From Stieleria maiorica (GTDB taxonomy: Bacteria; Planctomycetota; Planctomycetia; Pirellulales; Pirellulaceae), in NCBI RefSeq assembly GCF_008035925.1, contig NZ_CP036264.1, positions 6,791,641 through 6,855,640 of the forward strand: 64,000 nucleotides of DNA, read 5' to 3'. The translations under genes and the position numbers were made by a program. Below, one piece after another: positions 35,913-44,538 of this stretch (its first letter is position 1; each line of letters opens with the position of its first letter). Under the pieces are notes generated by a model. The model made no database searches. It had not been told where the DNA came from and saw only the letters and a program-made list of their open reading frames with translations.

Positions 35913-38900
35913 ATGATTCATCCTGACGACGCAGTCCTGCAACGATTCAAGTCGGGGCGTCTCTCATCCGGCGAGATCGATGATCTGGAAAAGCATCTGG
36001 CTGAGTGCGACGCCTGCGGACAGCGTATCGACGATCTGGAGGTGCAGCCGGATCCGTTGGTGCGTTTATTGTACGAGGGGCTGGACGAAACGATTGTTCG
36101 CCCAATCCCAGATCAATCCGCCCCTGATCCTTCCGCGCCGAAGGGGCAACATTCACCGCCACCGATTCGGCATGGTTCCGCCGGCCCCGGCGGGCGCTCG
36201 GCGGACCCGACGCGGATTCCGCACTATCAAGATCATCACATGTTGGGACACGGCGGGATGGGGGTCGTGTACCGGGCCTTTGACCCAAGAGTCCGACGCC
36301 AGGTGGCGTTGAAAGTGATCGCGCCGCAGCGTGAATGGCGGCCCGAGGATCGTTCGCGGTTTCAAGTCGAAGCGGCCGCCGCGGCGCACCTGCAGCACGC
36401 CAACATCGTGCAGATCTTTGAATTCGGTGAGGCGGATGGGATCTTGTATTGCGCGTTCGAATTCGTTGCCGGCGGCACATTGGCCGAACGCATGCGTCGC
36501 CGACCGCTTTCGCCGATCGAAACGGCACGGCTGTTGGCAACGATCGCCGACGCCGTCCACTATGCCCACAAACGGTCCGTTTTGCATCGCGATTTGAAGC
36601 CCGACAACATCTTGATCACCGAAAACGGGACTCCGAAAATCGCGGACTTCGGGTTGGCCAAACGTTTGGATGATGCCGAGTCGAAGACGATCACCGGGGT
36701 TCCGATGGGCACCCCGGCGTACATGTCACCCGAGCAAGCCGAAGGGTCCACGCAATTGACGCCTGCGACGGACATCTACTCCCTGGGCGCGATCATGTAC
36801 CACTGCTTGGTCGGGCAACCGGTGTTCCAAGGTAGCGTGCTGACCGTGCTGGAAAAAGTTCGCAGCACCGAACCGGTCCGGCCGAACGCCTTGAAGCCTG
36901 GAATCGACCGCGATCTCGAAGCGATCTGTCTGCGTTGTCTGCAAAAGGAACCCGGGCGACGGTTCGCGACGGCCGCCGAGTTGTCCGACGACCTGCGGCG
37001 ATTTGTGGCCGGCCTGCCGGTTCAATCACGTGTGCCGTCACTTTGGGATCGCTGGCGCAAGAGCGCAAAACGTAACCCGCTGGCCACGACCTTCGGATCG
37101 CTGTTTATCGTCTCGTTGCTGATCGCGCTGCCGATCGTCGTCGGACTGAACATCGTTCTCCGCCGGCAACAATCCGAGTTGCAGCAGAAACAATCCGCGC
37201 TCGAAGAGACGCTGGACCAAAGCCATCGATCCGCGTTCGCGCTGCAACTCAGACGTGCCGCCGATCTCGCTCCTCAAGATCCGACCAAAGCGATCGTGTA
37301 TCTGGAGGATAAATCGATCTGTCGGCCCGAGCTGCGCAGTGTCTTTTGGCACGTCTTGAAGCGTTACTGCGATCAGAAACGGACCGTGTTTTCCGAGGCG
37401 AGGGATGTTACCGCGATGGCGGTCTCGCCCGATTCCTCCATTGCCGTCTTCGGCACCTCGCAGGGCAAGCTTATCGTTCAACCGCTCGACGCCCCGGCGG
37501 ATGCCAAACCGATCGACGCTCATACCGAAGCGGTGACTTGCATCCGCTTTCACCCCGACGGCAAATGGATAGGGACTTCCGGACAAGACGATGTCGCGTC
37601 GGTTTGGGCGACGGATTCGTGGCAGAAAGTCCGAACGCTCGATGCGAGCGAGTCGTCGGTCGCCGTGGGGGATACCAATGCGATTGAGTTCTTGGGCAAC
37701 GACCAGTTTTTGACGGCACACAGCGACGGCGCGATCCGCCGGTGGCCGGCTGCGGGCTCTGCGACGACAGTGCACAGGGGCACAGAGAACGGTTCGCTGA
37801 TCGGCATGTCAATCAATGCCGATGAAAGTCTGGTCGCGAGCTGTGCCCGGGAGCCGACGGGGGAAATCCGAGTGCGTGCGATCCCGGGCTGGCAGGAAGC
37901 TGGTGTGACGATGTCGGAGGACGCCAATGCACTGGCGTTTCACCCTTGGCAACCGGCCGTGTTGGTCTCCACCGGAGCACGTCGGATGGTGCGTCAATGG
38001 TCGGTTTCCGACAGCGGGATTAGCGTCACCCGAGAACTAGAGGGCGCGTTTTCCGAGAAAGGCAGTTGTATCGCTTTCTCTTCCGACGGCAGCTTGCTGG
38101 CCGCGGGGAGCTATGACCAGACCGTTCGCGTTTGGGATTTCGAATCCGGACGCATGTTGTTTGTCGCGCAGTGTGGAGCCGAGGTGCTGTCGTTGGCCTT
38201 TGAGGATTCCGATCGGTTGTGGGTGGGGCGACGCAATCAAGCGACCGAAGTTTGGGATCTAAACCGGTCGATGGAGCCGCCTTACCTGGTCGCCGACGCC
38301 GATCCATCGGATCGTGTGATCGGACGGCTCGTTTTTGATTCCGCCACGGAGCAATTGGTGTCGTCTGATTTGGCCGGCCAGATCGCCCGCTGGGATCCGC
38401 AAACCGGTCGCCGTCTGCAGGTCTGGAACTCACCCGGCGGTGATTCCATCAATGCGATGGATGTCGATCACGAAGGGCTGATTGCTTGGGCCTCGGGCGA
38501 ATCGGTTTTCACCTGCCGATCGACCGAGGCCTTGCCCGACGCGATGCCATTGACCGACGAGGAACTGTCGACCGAGTCGATCGCCGCGACGCCCGAAGGG
38601 ATCGCCGTCGCCACGACCGATTATCGATTGATGATGTTGCGTTCCGGGCAGCGCAGCCCCGTCTGGCAAACCGAGCTTGCACTGCTCGATTTGCGCTATT
38701 GCAAAACCGCGAATCGGTTGTTTGGCCTGGTCGATCGCTATGGGATCGATGATCAATCGGAAGTTTGGATCGGTGATCCGAAAACGGGCGTCGGGCATTC
38801 GATCGAGTTTCCGTTTCCCGTTGTCGCCATGGCCGTCTCCGATGACGCCACACAGATTGCCGTGGCGAACGACTCGGGGCAATTGATCTTGTCGGATTTC

Positions 38901-39164
38901 GACGGCAACGTGATCTCGCGTTCCACGTCAGAGCAAAACACGTACATCACGTCACTGGCCTTTGTCGACCGAAGCCACACATTGGTCTCGTCGGAAGAAC
39001 CGGGGCGACTGCGGTTTTGGGATCCACGGACCCGGCCGACGATGACACAGCGAGGGTCGATCCCCGTGTCCGGCAAAGCACCGACGGCGATCGCGGCCGA
39101 TGACGCCGGATCACGGTTGTTCGTCGGTTGCGAGGACGGATCGATTCGCGCGCTGGAGTACTAG
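35913..39164 (+). CDS. Ser/Thr protein kinase with anti-sigma-like N-terminus and WD40 repeats (1083 aa)
   Basis: Domains in order: residues 1-45 with HxxxCxxC (His28, Cys32, Cys35), like zinc anti-sigma domains; kinase at ~107-375 with LGHGGMGVVY loop, Lys134 in VALKVI, HRDLKPDN (Asp227) and DFG (245-247); a transmembrane helix at ~389-417 (SLFIVSLLIALPIVVGL); a short coiled coil; and at ~490-1083 WD40-type units (VSPDSSIAVFGTSQGKL; FSSDGSLLAAGSYDQTVRVW). The kinase is cytoplasmic and the propeller external. It likely signals to the ECF sigma factor encoded just before it. All catalytic residues are present. Confidence 0.9.
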   Translation: MIHPDDAVLQRFKSGRLSSGEIDDLEKHLAECDACGQRIDDLEVQPDPLVRLLYEGLDETIVRPIPDQSAPDPSAPKGQHSPPPIRHGSAGPGGRSADPTRIPHYQDHHMLGHGGMGVVYRAFDPRVRRQVALKVIAPQREWRPEDRSRFQVEAAAAAHLQHANIVQIFEFGEADGILYCAFEFVAGGTLAERMRRRPLSPIETARLLATIADAVHYAHKRSVLHRDLKPDNILITENGTPKIADFGLAKRLDDAESKTITGVPMGTPAYMSPEQAEGSTQLTPATDIYSLGAIMYHCLVGQPVFQGSVLTVLEKVRSTEPVRPNALKPGIDRDLEAICLRCLQKEPGRRFATAAELSDDLRRFVAGLPVQSRVPSLWDRWRKSAKRNPLATTFGSLFIVSLLIALPIVVGLNIVLRRQQSELQQKQSALEETLDQSHRSAFALQLRRAADLAPQDPTKAIVYLEDKSICRPELRSVFWHVLKRYCDQKRTVFSEARDVTAMAVSPDSSIAVFGTSQGKLIVQPLDAPADAKPIDAHTEAVTCIRFHPDGKWIGTSGQDDVASVWATDSWQKVRTLDASESSVAVGDTNAIEFLGNDQFLTAHSDGAIRRWPAAGSATTVHRGTENGSLIGMSINADESLVASCAREPTGEIRVRAIPGWQEAGVTMSEDANALAFHPWQPAVLVSTGARRMVRQWSVSDSGISVTRELEGAFSEKGSCIAFSSDGSLLAAGSYDQTVRVWDFESGRMLFVAQCGAEVLSLAFEDSDRLWVGRRNQATEVWDLNRSMEPPYLVADADPSDRVIGRLVFDSATEQLVSSDLAGQIARWDPQTGRRLQVWNSPGGDSINAMDVDHEGLIAWASGESVFTCRSTEALPDAMPLTDEELSTESIAATPEGIAVATTDYRLMMLRSGQRSPVWQTELALLDLRYCKTANRLFGLVDRYGIDDQSEVWIGDPKTGVGHSIEFPFPVVAMAVSDDATQIAVANDSGQLILSDFDGNVISRSTSEQNTYITSLAFVDRSHTLVSSEEPGRLRFWDPRTRPTMTQRGSIPVSGKAPTAIAADDAGSRLFVGCEDGSIRALEY

Positions 39165-39327
39165 GCAGAAACAGTGTGAGCGTTGGTGTCTAGCCTTTCG
39201 GCGACTAGCTCAGGACGATCGTGTTTGTGAGTACGATGGCCCTTCCGGGCCGTCGTCCGTGGGACTCGATGCGACGACCTAGAAAGGACGTCGTACAACC
39301 ATCCGCTGATCGCATCTCTCCCAGTGA
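39165..39327. other. Short convergent intergenic region with GGCCCTTCCGGGCC repeat
   Basis: It separates the kinase gene (plus) from the caspase operon (minus). TACGATGGCCCTTCCGGGCC at ~39232 belongs to the same repeat family as the 38-bp tandem units at 63029. The palindrome may serve as a shared transcript end for the convergent genes. Confidence 0.45.
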
Positions 39328-40596
39328 TTACCTGTCGCCGGGTTGGTAATAATGCAAGACGCAGGACAGAATGGGCGTCGGGTCCCAGGGGATCGGGTCG
39401 ACCAGGCGGACGCGTTGGGTGGTGGCGCGCGATCCAGCCTGGATGACGCCGCGGGTGACGTACTTGTCCGGCGTGATCGTGGCGGATTCGCTGTCCGCTT
39501 GGCCGATCGCCAGGCTTTGAAGTTCAGGGGCGATCGCATCTTCCGGTTCGCCCTGCTGGAAAACCGTGATCGAGATCGTGCCGACATCCGCGCCGTAAAC
39601 CGATTCCAGTTCACGCGATCGTGCGGCCGAGGCGATCTGGAACGCGTCGGCTTGGCCGTCATCTTTCTGAAACCCTTTGATCATGATGGCGGGGTCGCCT
39701 TTGTGTAGCACGTACTTGGGACCCGCGAAATCGACCAGGCGTTTTCGCCACAACACGTTCTCGCCGTTGACTTTGACGACCGCCGCAAAGGTTCTGTCGG
39801 ATTGGTCCAGACGTTTCAATTTCAGCCAAACGTGTTGGCCTTGTCGCGGTTCGGGCAGCACGGCCATACCATCGACGATCCGCGGCGGCACGGGGTTTCC
39901 GTCATAGAACACTTCAAAGGAGATCAGCGGATTGCGTTTCGCAGGATGGTTGCGTTCGGGATCACGGAGCGTTTCCAGGGCGTTCAAATGCACCTGGTCG
40001 GCCGATCCGCTGTCACGAATGTGGTAGGGCACGCCCAACTGATTCAGAATGCACATCTTGGTGTTGGCGTCAAAATCGTCCAGCGAATACAGGGGGCGCT
40101 GGCGGCGATCGTGGACCGATTGCAGGATCACACGGACGCTGGCCAAGTCTTGCCGAACGACGATGCGGCCGGTCACGAACGTGTCCACCTTGACCGGTTG
40201 CCCATCGGGTAAGCGATAGTTTGCCGCGAACAACCGTTGCCGTCCGGCTTCGGAACGGTGATTCGCCCCGGCCGTTTTGCTGGCCACATCGCTGGCGTTT
40301 TCGACGATCTGCAAGTTGCCATCGGAGGAGTACCGTCGCAAGGCGGTTTCCAACCAGTCGCCGCATTCGCTGCTGAGCGTATCGTCGCCGCGGACCGACC
40401 TCCGGTGCTGGTCGCGAACCTCGAACTTCAAGACGCCGACGACTCGCGATCCCTGTTGTTGCAGTTCGCGGGCGACCGACGCCGCCTTGTCGTTGATCTC
40501 GCTGATCAGATTTCCGGCCCGATCCGCCCGGCACGGGACGCTCCAGAGCGTCGCGAGCAAACCGATCAGAATTCGTGAGAAGTGTTGGGTTGCCAT
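39328..40596 (-). CDS. Exported protein with caspase-operon C-terminal domain (422 aa)
   Basis: A signal peptide (residues 1-24, ILIGLLATLWSVPCRA) leads to a domain starting VVGVLKFEVRD, reminiscent of the periplasmic lipid-anchored or FlgO-like fold, and a C-terminal beta domain: EVFYDGNPVPPRIVDG, VKVNGENVLWRKRL, IMIKGFQKDDGQADAFQIAS and YGADVGTISITVFQ. The same C-terminal domain ends the 617-aa protein of the operon. This gene has no caspase domain and is the last of the five-gene unit, 113 bp after its neighbour. It may bind or modulate the proteases. Confidence 0.7.
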   Translation of the reverse strand: MATQHFSRILIGLLATLWSVPCRADRAGNLISEINDKAASVARELQQQGSRVVGVLKFEVRDQHRRSVRGDDTLSSECGDWLETALRRYSSDGNLQIVENASDVASKTAGANHRSEAGRQRLFAANYRLPDGQPVKVDTFVTGRIVVRQDLASVRVILQSVHDRRQRPLYSLDDFDANTKMCILNQLGVPYHIRDSGSADQVHLNALETLRDPERNHPAKRNPLISFEVFYDGNPVPPRIVDGMAVLPEPRQGQHVWLKLKRLDQSDRTFAAVVKVNGENVLWRKRLVDFAGPKYVLHKGDPAIMIKGFQKDDGQADAFQIASAARSRELESVYGADVGTISITVFQQGEPEDAIAPELQSLAIGQADSESATITPDKYVTRGVIQAGSRATTQRVRLVDPIPWDPTPILSCVLHYYQPGDR

Positions 40597-40709
40597 TTCA
40601 TTTCCAAAAGCGTGTGTCCATTACGACGCCCCCCAATGGCGGCGACGTTCTCTTGCTGGACAACGTGGCGTTGTCCAACGAGTGAAAGACAGACGCAACG
40701 CGAATCGTT

Positions 40710-43091
40710 TCAGGAATCTGTGGACTTTTTGTTTTCTTTTTCGTCCTCCGAGTCGCGGTCGAACAACCAGGGCAATTCGGCGATTCGGATCGGCGTCGCT
40801 TTGACGGGGCCGAGGTGCCCGTTGTTTTCCAGCTTCTTGCGTTTCTGCTCCATCTTGACCTGTTCACGATGCCCCGATTCGTACTTGACCGCCTGGCCGG
40901 ACCAGCCTTGAACGCGGTGGATGTAGTTGGAAGGCATCTGGACATAGCTGCCGCCACGGCGGACGTAGCCCGCCGGAATCCGGGCCTTGCCGGCAGCGAC
41001 CGACGCAATCGACGCCGGAATGTCCGCGTAGTAAGCGGCTGTGTCCGCCATCCGTCGCGGGTAGTTGGGAATGCCGAACGAAGGGACGTAGACTCCGGGA
41101 ATCGAATTCAACAGCCCAGACGCCCTGGACATCCCGGAGTTGAACTGGTCGATCCCCTGGCCGAGATTTCGGCCGGCGGCGCGAATCTGCTGTCCCGGTA
41201 CCCTCAGTGGTACAGCGATTTGCTCGAGCCCGCGTGCCGGGAGTTCCAGATTATCAGCCAACTGAGACATTTGATTGGCCGCGTAATCAAACCGATTGGC
41301 GACCCCGGAGACGCTTGCGCCCATCGGTCGCATCACGGTGCTGGGCGTGTAGACGTCGACGGCGTCGGGCAGCCAGTGGACCAGGTCGCGGCTGATCCAA
41401 TAGGGACCGATCGGTTCATCGTTGAGCGAATCAAAACGCAACCATTGCTGGCCATCGACATCACGGACGTCAACGATTTTGATTTTGGATTCGCGCGCGA
41501 TCGTGGCCGCCGGACCGCTTCCCGGTTCGCCGAACACCTCCACTCGTGTCACGTCGGTCTCACGTTTGATTTTCGGGACGGGAACCCCATTGGCGTCGAC
41601 CAGGCGATTCCCCTGGTCATCGCTGACGAAGTGTCGGTTCAAACTCTGGTCATCGGAAACGACGAACAAGTTAAAGTTCTCATCGCCACGATTGAATCCG
41701 TCCAATGCTTCGGCGAACAGGCCGGCTTGTCGATAGGTGATGCCACGAGCCAAGTGCGCGAGCCGACAGTCGGCGTTGATTTCCAACGCCGCCCGGATTC
41801 GATTTCCTAGCAAGTAGTTCAGATACCCGCGCTGTGTATTTTGCAACCGTGCGAACTCTTCGTCCGATCGATCGACGGAGATTTGTTGTCGAAACAAGGC
41901 TTCGGACATTCGCAGGTTAACAAGCATGTCATCGGCGATCTGATCGGCCGAGCGTCTTGCTTCGGCTTGCATGTCGCCGGTGGTCAGCGTGCGGCGTGCG
42001 ACCAAGTTACTGACCGTGGCCAGTTCGAACGGCGGTGCCAGTCCGAACAGTTCTGGCGTTTGGCGGATGGGTCGGGTTCCCGGTTTTGTCTCGAAGGCGT
42101 CGACCGTTTCGCTTGTCTTGACAAACGCATAGGTGAACAATTCGAACAGTCCGACCCGTCCGTCATGATCGCCCAACAGGTCGGCGGCGCCTTCCAAACC
42201 CTGTGCCAAATAGTAGGTGAAGACGGGGTGCCGTTCGCCCTGGACGATCTCATTGCTGATCCACGATCGTTGGCCTTCGCTGCAACTGCTGAGAATCCAG
42301 ACATCATCGGCGACGTCTTCGATCGTGGAAAGCGACGACACCAGTCCGCGATACTGGTCCGACGCGGCGTTTCGGCAGGCATCGACGACGATCAATTTGT
42401 TTTCCGCGGCACAGTTGGCGGGTTTGGCGAAGACGTTGGCCAGGGCGTTGATCGAAATCAGACCGGCGGCATCCGGGTTGGGGTCGGCCAGAGAGTCGTC
42501 GTTGGTGTCTTGCGCGCAGTAGTAGCTCTTACCCTCGTGCGTGATGCCGTGGCCGATAAAGAAGATCGTTGCGACGCCGGCATCGGCTCGGGAAAGGAAC
42601 TCGAAGAACTGTTTTTCGATGTTCACGCTGGTCGGACGCAGCGATTCGGATTGCGCATCGTCGTAGATCAACGTGATGTCGTCTTCGTTGTAACCACCCC
42701 GGCGGAGCGCCGCGGCGATCAGTTCGGCGTCGCGGTTGGTTCCTGAGAGCGAGGGCAGTTCGCCGGCCTGGGAATAGTCCCGCGTGGCGACGATCAACGC
42801 AGAATACTTCGTGGGGGCCGCCGATTGAGATGGCTGATTTGTGGCGCCGGTCGTCCCACGCCCCGACGACGCCGGAGACGTCGATGCGGTCGTTCCCTGC
42901 CGATTGATCGTTTGTGACGGCGTCACGGGGCGACTGGTCGTCTGCGGTCGATAGGAACTCGGACGCGGCTGCGCGTTGGACATCGCTTGCTGGGCGATCC
43001 CCCGCGCGATCCCTTGCCACTGGGCATCGGCCGGAACGTGGGGCAGTGCGACAATGCAGCTGAACGCAAAGGTGAAGGTAATTATTCGCAT
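40710..43091 (-). CDS. Exported caspase-like protease (peptidase C14) with SH3-like region (793 aa)
   Basis: A signal peptide (IITFTFAFSCIVALPHVPADA) is followed by a Ser/Thr-rich linker and a caspase fold at ~95-335: YSALIVATRDYSQAG, catalytic His181 in FFIGHGITHEG, and Cys239 in LIVVDACRNAA. A partial EF-hand-like loop follows (LGDHDGRVGLFE, lacking the first Asp). Later parts include an SH3-like segment (VFGEPGSGPAATIARESKIK), Gln/Gly-rich stretches and a Tyr/Arg-rich tail. ATG at 43091 gives the signal peptide; a start at 43145 would overlap the upstream gene. Both catalytic residues are intact. Confidence 0.8.
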   Translation of the reverse strand: MRIITFTFAFSCIVALPHVPADAQWQGIARGIAQQAMSNAQPRPSSYRPQTTSRPVTPSQTINRQGTTASTSPASSGRGTTGATNQPSQSAAPTKYSALIVATRDYSQAGELPSLSGTNRDAELIAAALRRGGYNEDDITLIYDDAQSESLRPTSVNIEKQFFEFLSRADAGVATIFFIGHGITHEGKSYYCAQDTNDDSLADPNPDAAGLISINALANVFAKPANCAAENKLIVVDACRNAASDQYRGLVSSLSTIEDVADDVWILSSCSEGQRSWISNEIVQGERHPVFTYYLAQGLEGAADLLGDHDGRVGLFELFTYAFVKTSETVDAFETKPGTRPIRQTPELFGLAPPFELATVSNLVARRTLTTGDMQAEARRSADQIADDMLVNLRMSEALFRQQISVDRSDEEFARLQNTQRGYLNYLLGNRIRAALEINADCRLAHLARGITYRQAGLFAEALDGFNRGDENFNLFVVSDDQSLNRHFVSDDQGNRLVDANGVPVPKIKRETDVTRVEVFGEPGSGPAATIARESKIKIVDVRDVDGQQWLRFDSLNDEPIGPYWISRDLVHWLPDAVDVYTPSTVMRPMGASVSGVANRFDYAANQMSQLADNLELPARGLEQIAVPLRVPGQQIRAAGRNLGQGIDQFNSGMSRASGLLNSIPGVYVPSFGIPNYPRRMADTAAYYADIPASIASVAAGKARIPAGYVRRGGSYVQMPSNYIHRVQGWSGQAVKYESGHREQVKMEQKRKKLENNGHLGPVKATPIRIAELPWLFDRDSEDEKENKKSTDS

Positions 43092-43128
43092 GACTTCGTT
43101 TCCGATGGATGTGGTGGGGCGAGTCATC

Positions 43129-44514
43129 TTATTCTTCTGACGCATTGGTACCGAGTGTCCCGGCGGGCGATTGGATCCTGACCAGTTGGTTCTTCAGGTA
43201 TTCACTGGGAACGACTTGCGAGCTGGCCCCGCGGAAATCGCTCGTCCGCACAAATCCATCCGGGGGCAGGCTCACATCGGCAAAACGCAACGTTCCGCCA
43301 TCGACCACGGGACGGCGAACCGATTCGACCTCCAGCCAGGTGCCTTGTCTGCGGTCGATCCGGACCACCGTCCCGATCTCCAAGGTTGCCACGGGAACGG
43401 GATTCAACGCGACATAGAACCGGGTGGGTTTTTCGATGATCAATTGCCACGATCGCTCAGGTTTGACCGATGGGGCAAAGACCGCGTCAAACCCTCGGTA
43501 CAAGACGTCGGCCGAGAGCAGGGAGTCGTCGATCGACGCTTCGATTTGGTCGTCGCGGCAGAGCCGTTTGGCTCGGTCAAGAAGATTGATTGCCGCCTTT
43601 GCATCGAGTTCCAAGTGCAAGGCTTGCATGGCCTCGGCGGCCAGACGCCGTGCCTGCAGGTTCAGTTGATCGGCATAGCGTGTTTGTTCCGGCGACGTCA
43701 CCAGAAACAGACTTTCATTGCCGGACAGTTTGCCGGCGATCCGAGGAGCCGAAACACGGGCATCGGCGGCAAAGTCCGATGCATAACGCGTCAATTCCTG
43801 CGCCGAGACGGTTCCGCTGCGATCCCGATCGGCGTGTGAGTCAAGGCCGTCGAACAAGGACCAACTGAACGCGGTCAATGTCACTTTGCCACGAGTGATC
43901 AATTTGCCTTCGCGACCCACGGCGATCACTTGACCGGCCGCAGGGACCGGCAACGCGCGGCCGAATCTGGCCGCCGCTTCCTCCGGAATCCCCACGCCGT
44001 GGCTATGCCCATCGATCAGGATCATTTGTTGGGTGTCGGTGATGTCCGCCAGATTGCGAACCAACGCCGCAACGTCGATCGCTTCGCCGGCGATGCTTCC
44101 GTCGGCAGCCAGTTCGGTCGCGTAACTTGCCAGATAATCCGCTCCGCCGGAATGAATGCCGTACGACTGGGCGATCAGCACCACAATGTCCCCCGGGGAA
44201 ACCGACAAGATCGCATCTTCGATCGCGTCGTCGAGGCCTTTTTGGGTCGCTGCGGGGCCGGTCAGGATCCGCATCTGCTGACGCTGGAAACCACAGCGTT
44301 CCAGCTGTCGCGGAAGTCCCTTGGCGGCGAGAGCATGGTAGGTCGCGCCCGGCAGCGATGGGTATTGCCCCGGTGCAAAGACGATCGCATGGCGGGTTTG
44401 TGCCTGGACCGCTGTGCCATCAAACCCGGCGACGATGGCCGCCAATGTGATGATGATCCACGCACAAAAGGTGGGACGCCCAAAGAGACGCTTTAATGGA
44501 GTGTTGAAATGCAT
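43129..44514 (-). CDS. Exported pseudo-caspase-like protein with EF-hand loop (461 aa)
   Basis: N-terminal signal (WIIITLAAIVAGFDGTAVQA) and a caspase-like core (RHAIVFAPGQYPSLPGATYH) in which both catalytic residues are replaced. The His motif position reads LIAQSYGIHSGG (Tyr118 instead of His) and the Cys motif reads LIDGHSHG (His170 instead of Cys). An EF-hand loop follows at residues 229-240 (DRDRSGTVSAQE), with ligand positions 1, 3, 5, 7, 9 and 12 filled. The C-half is helical and ends with an SH3-like segment. The gene is 24 bp after its upstream neighbour. It should be catalytically dead and may act as a regulator or substrate binder. Confidence 0.7.
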   Translation of the reverse strand: MHFNTPLKRLFGRPTFCAWIIITLAAIVAGFDGTAVQAQTRHAIVFAPGQYPSLPGATYHALAAKGLPRQLERCGFQRQQMRILTGPAATQKGLDDAIEDAILSVSPGDIVVLIAQSYGIHSGGADYLASYATELAADGSIAGEAIDVAALVRNLADITDTQQMILIDGHSHGVGIPEEAAARFGRALPVPAAGQVIAVGREGKLITRGKVTLTAFSWSLFDGLDSHADRDRSGTVSAQELTRYASDFAADARVSAPRIAGKLSGNESLFLVTSPEQTRYADQLNLQARRLAAEAMQALHLELDAKAAINLLDRAKRLCRDDQIEASIDDSLLSADVLYRGFDAVFAPSVKPERSWQLIIEKPTRFYVALNPVPVATLEIGTVVRIDRRQGTWLEVESVRRPVVDGGTLRFADVSLPPDGFVRTSDFRGASSQVVPSEYLKNQLVRIQSPAGTLGTNASEE

Positions 44515-44538
44515 GATGCTGGAAACGATGAAACGACC

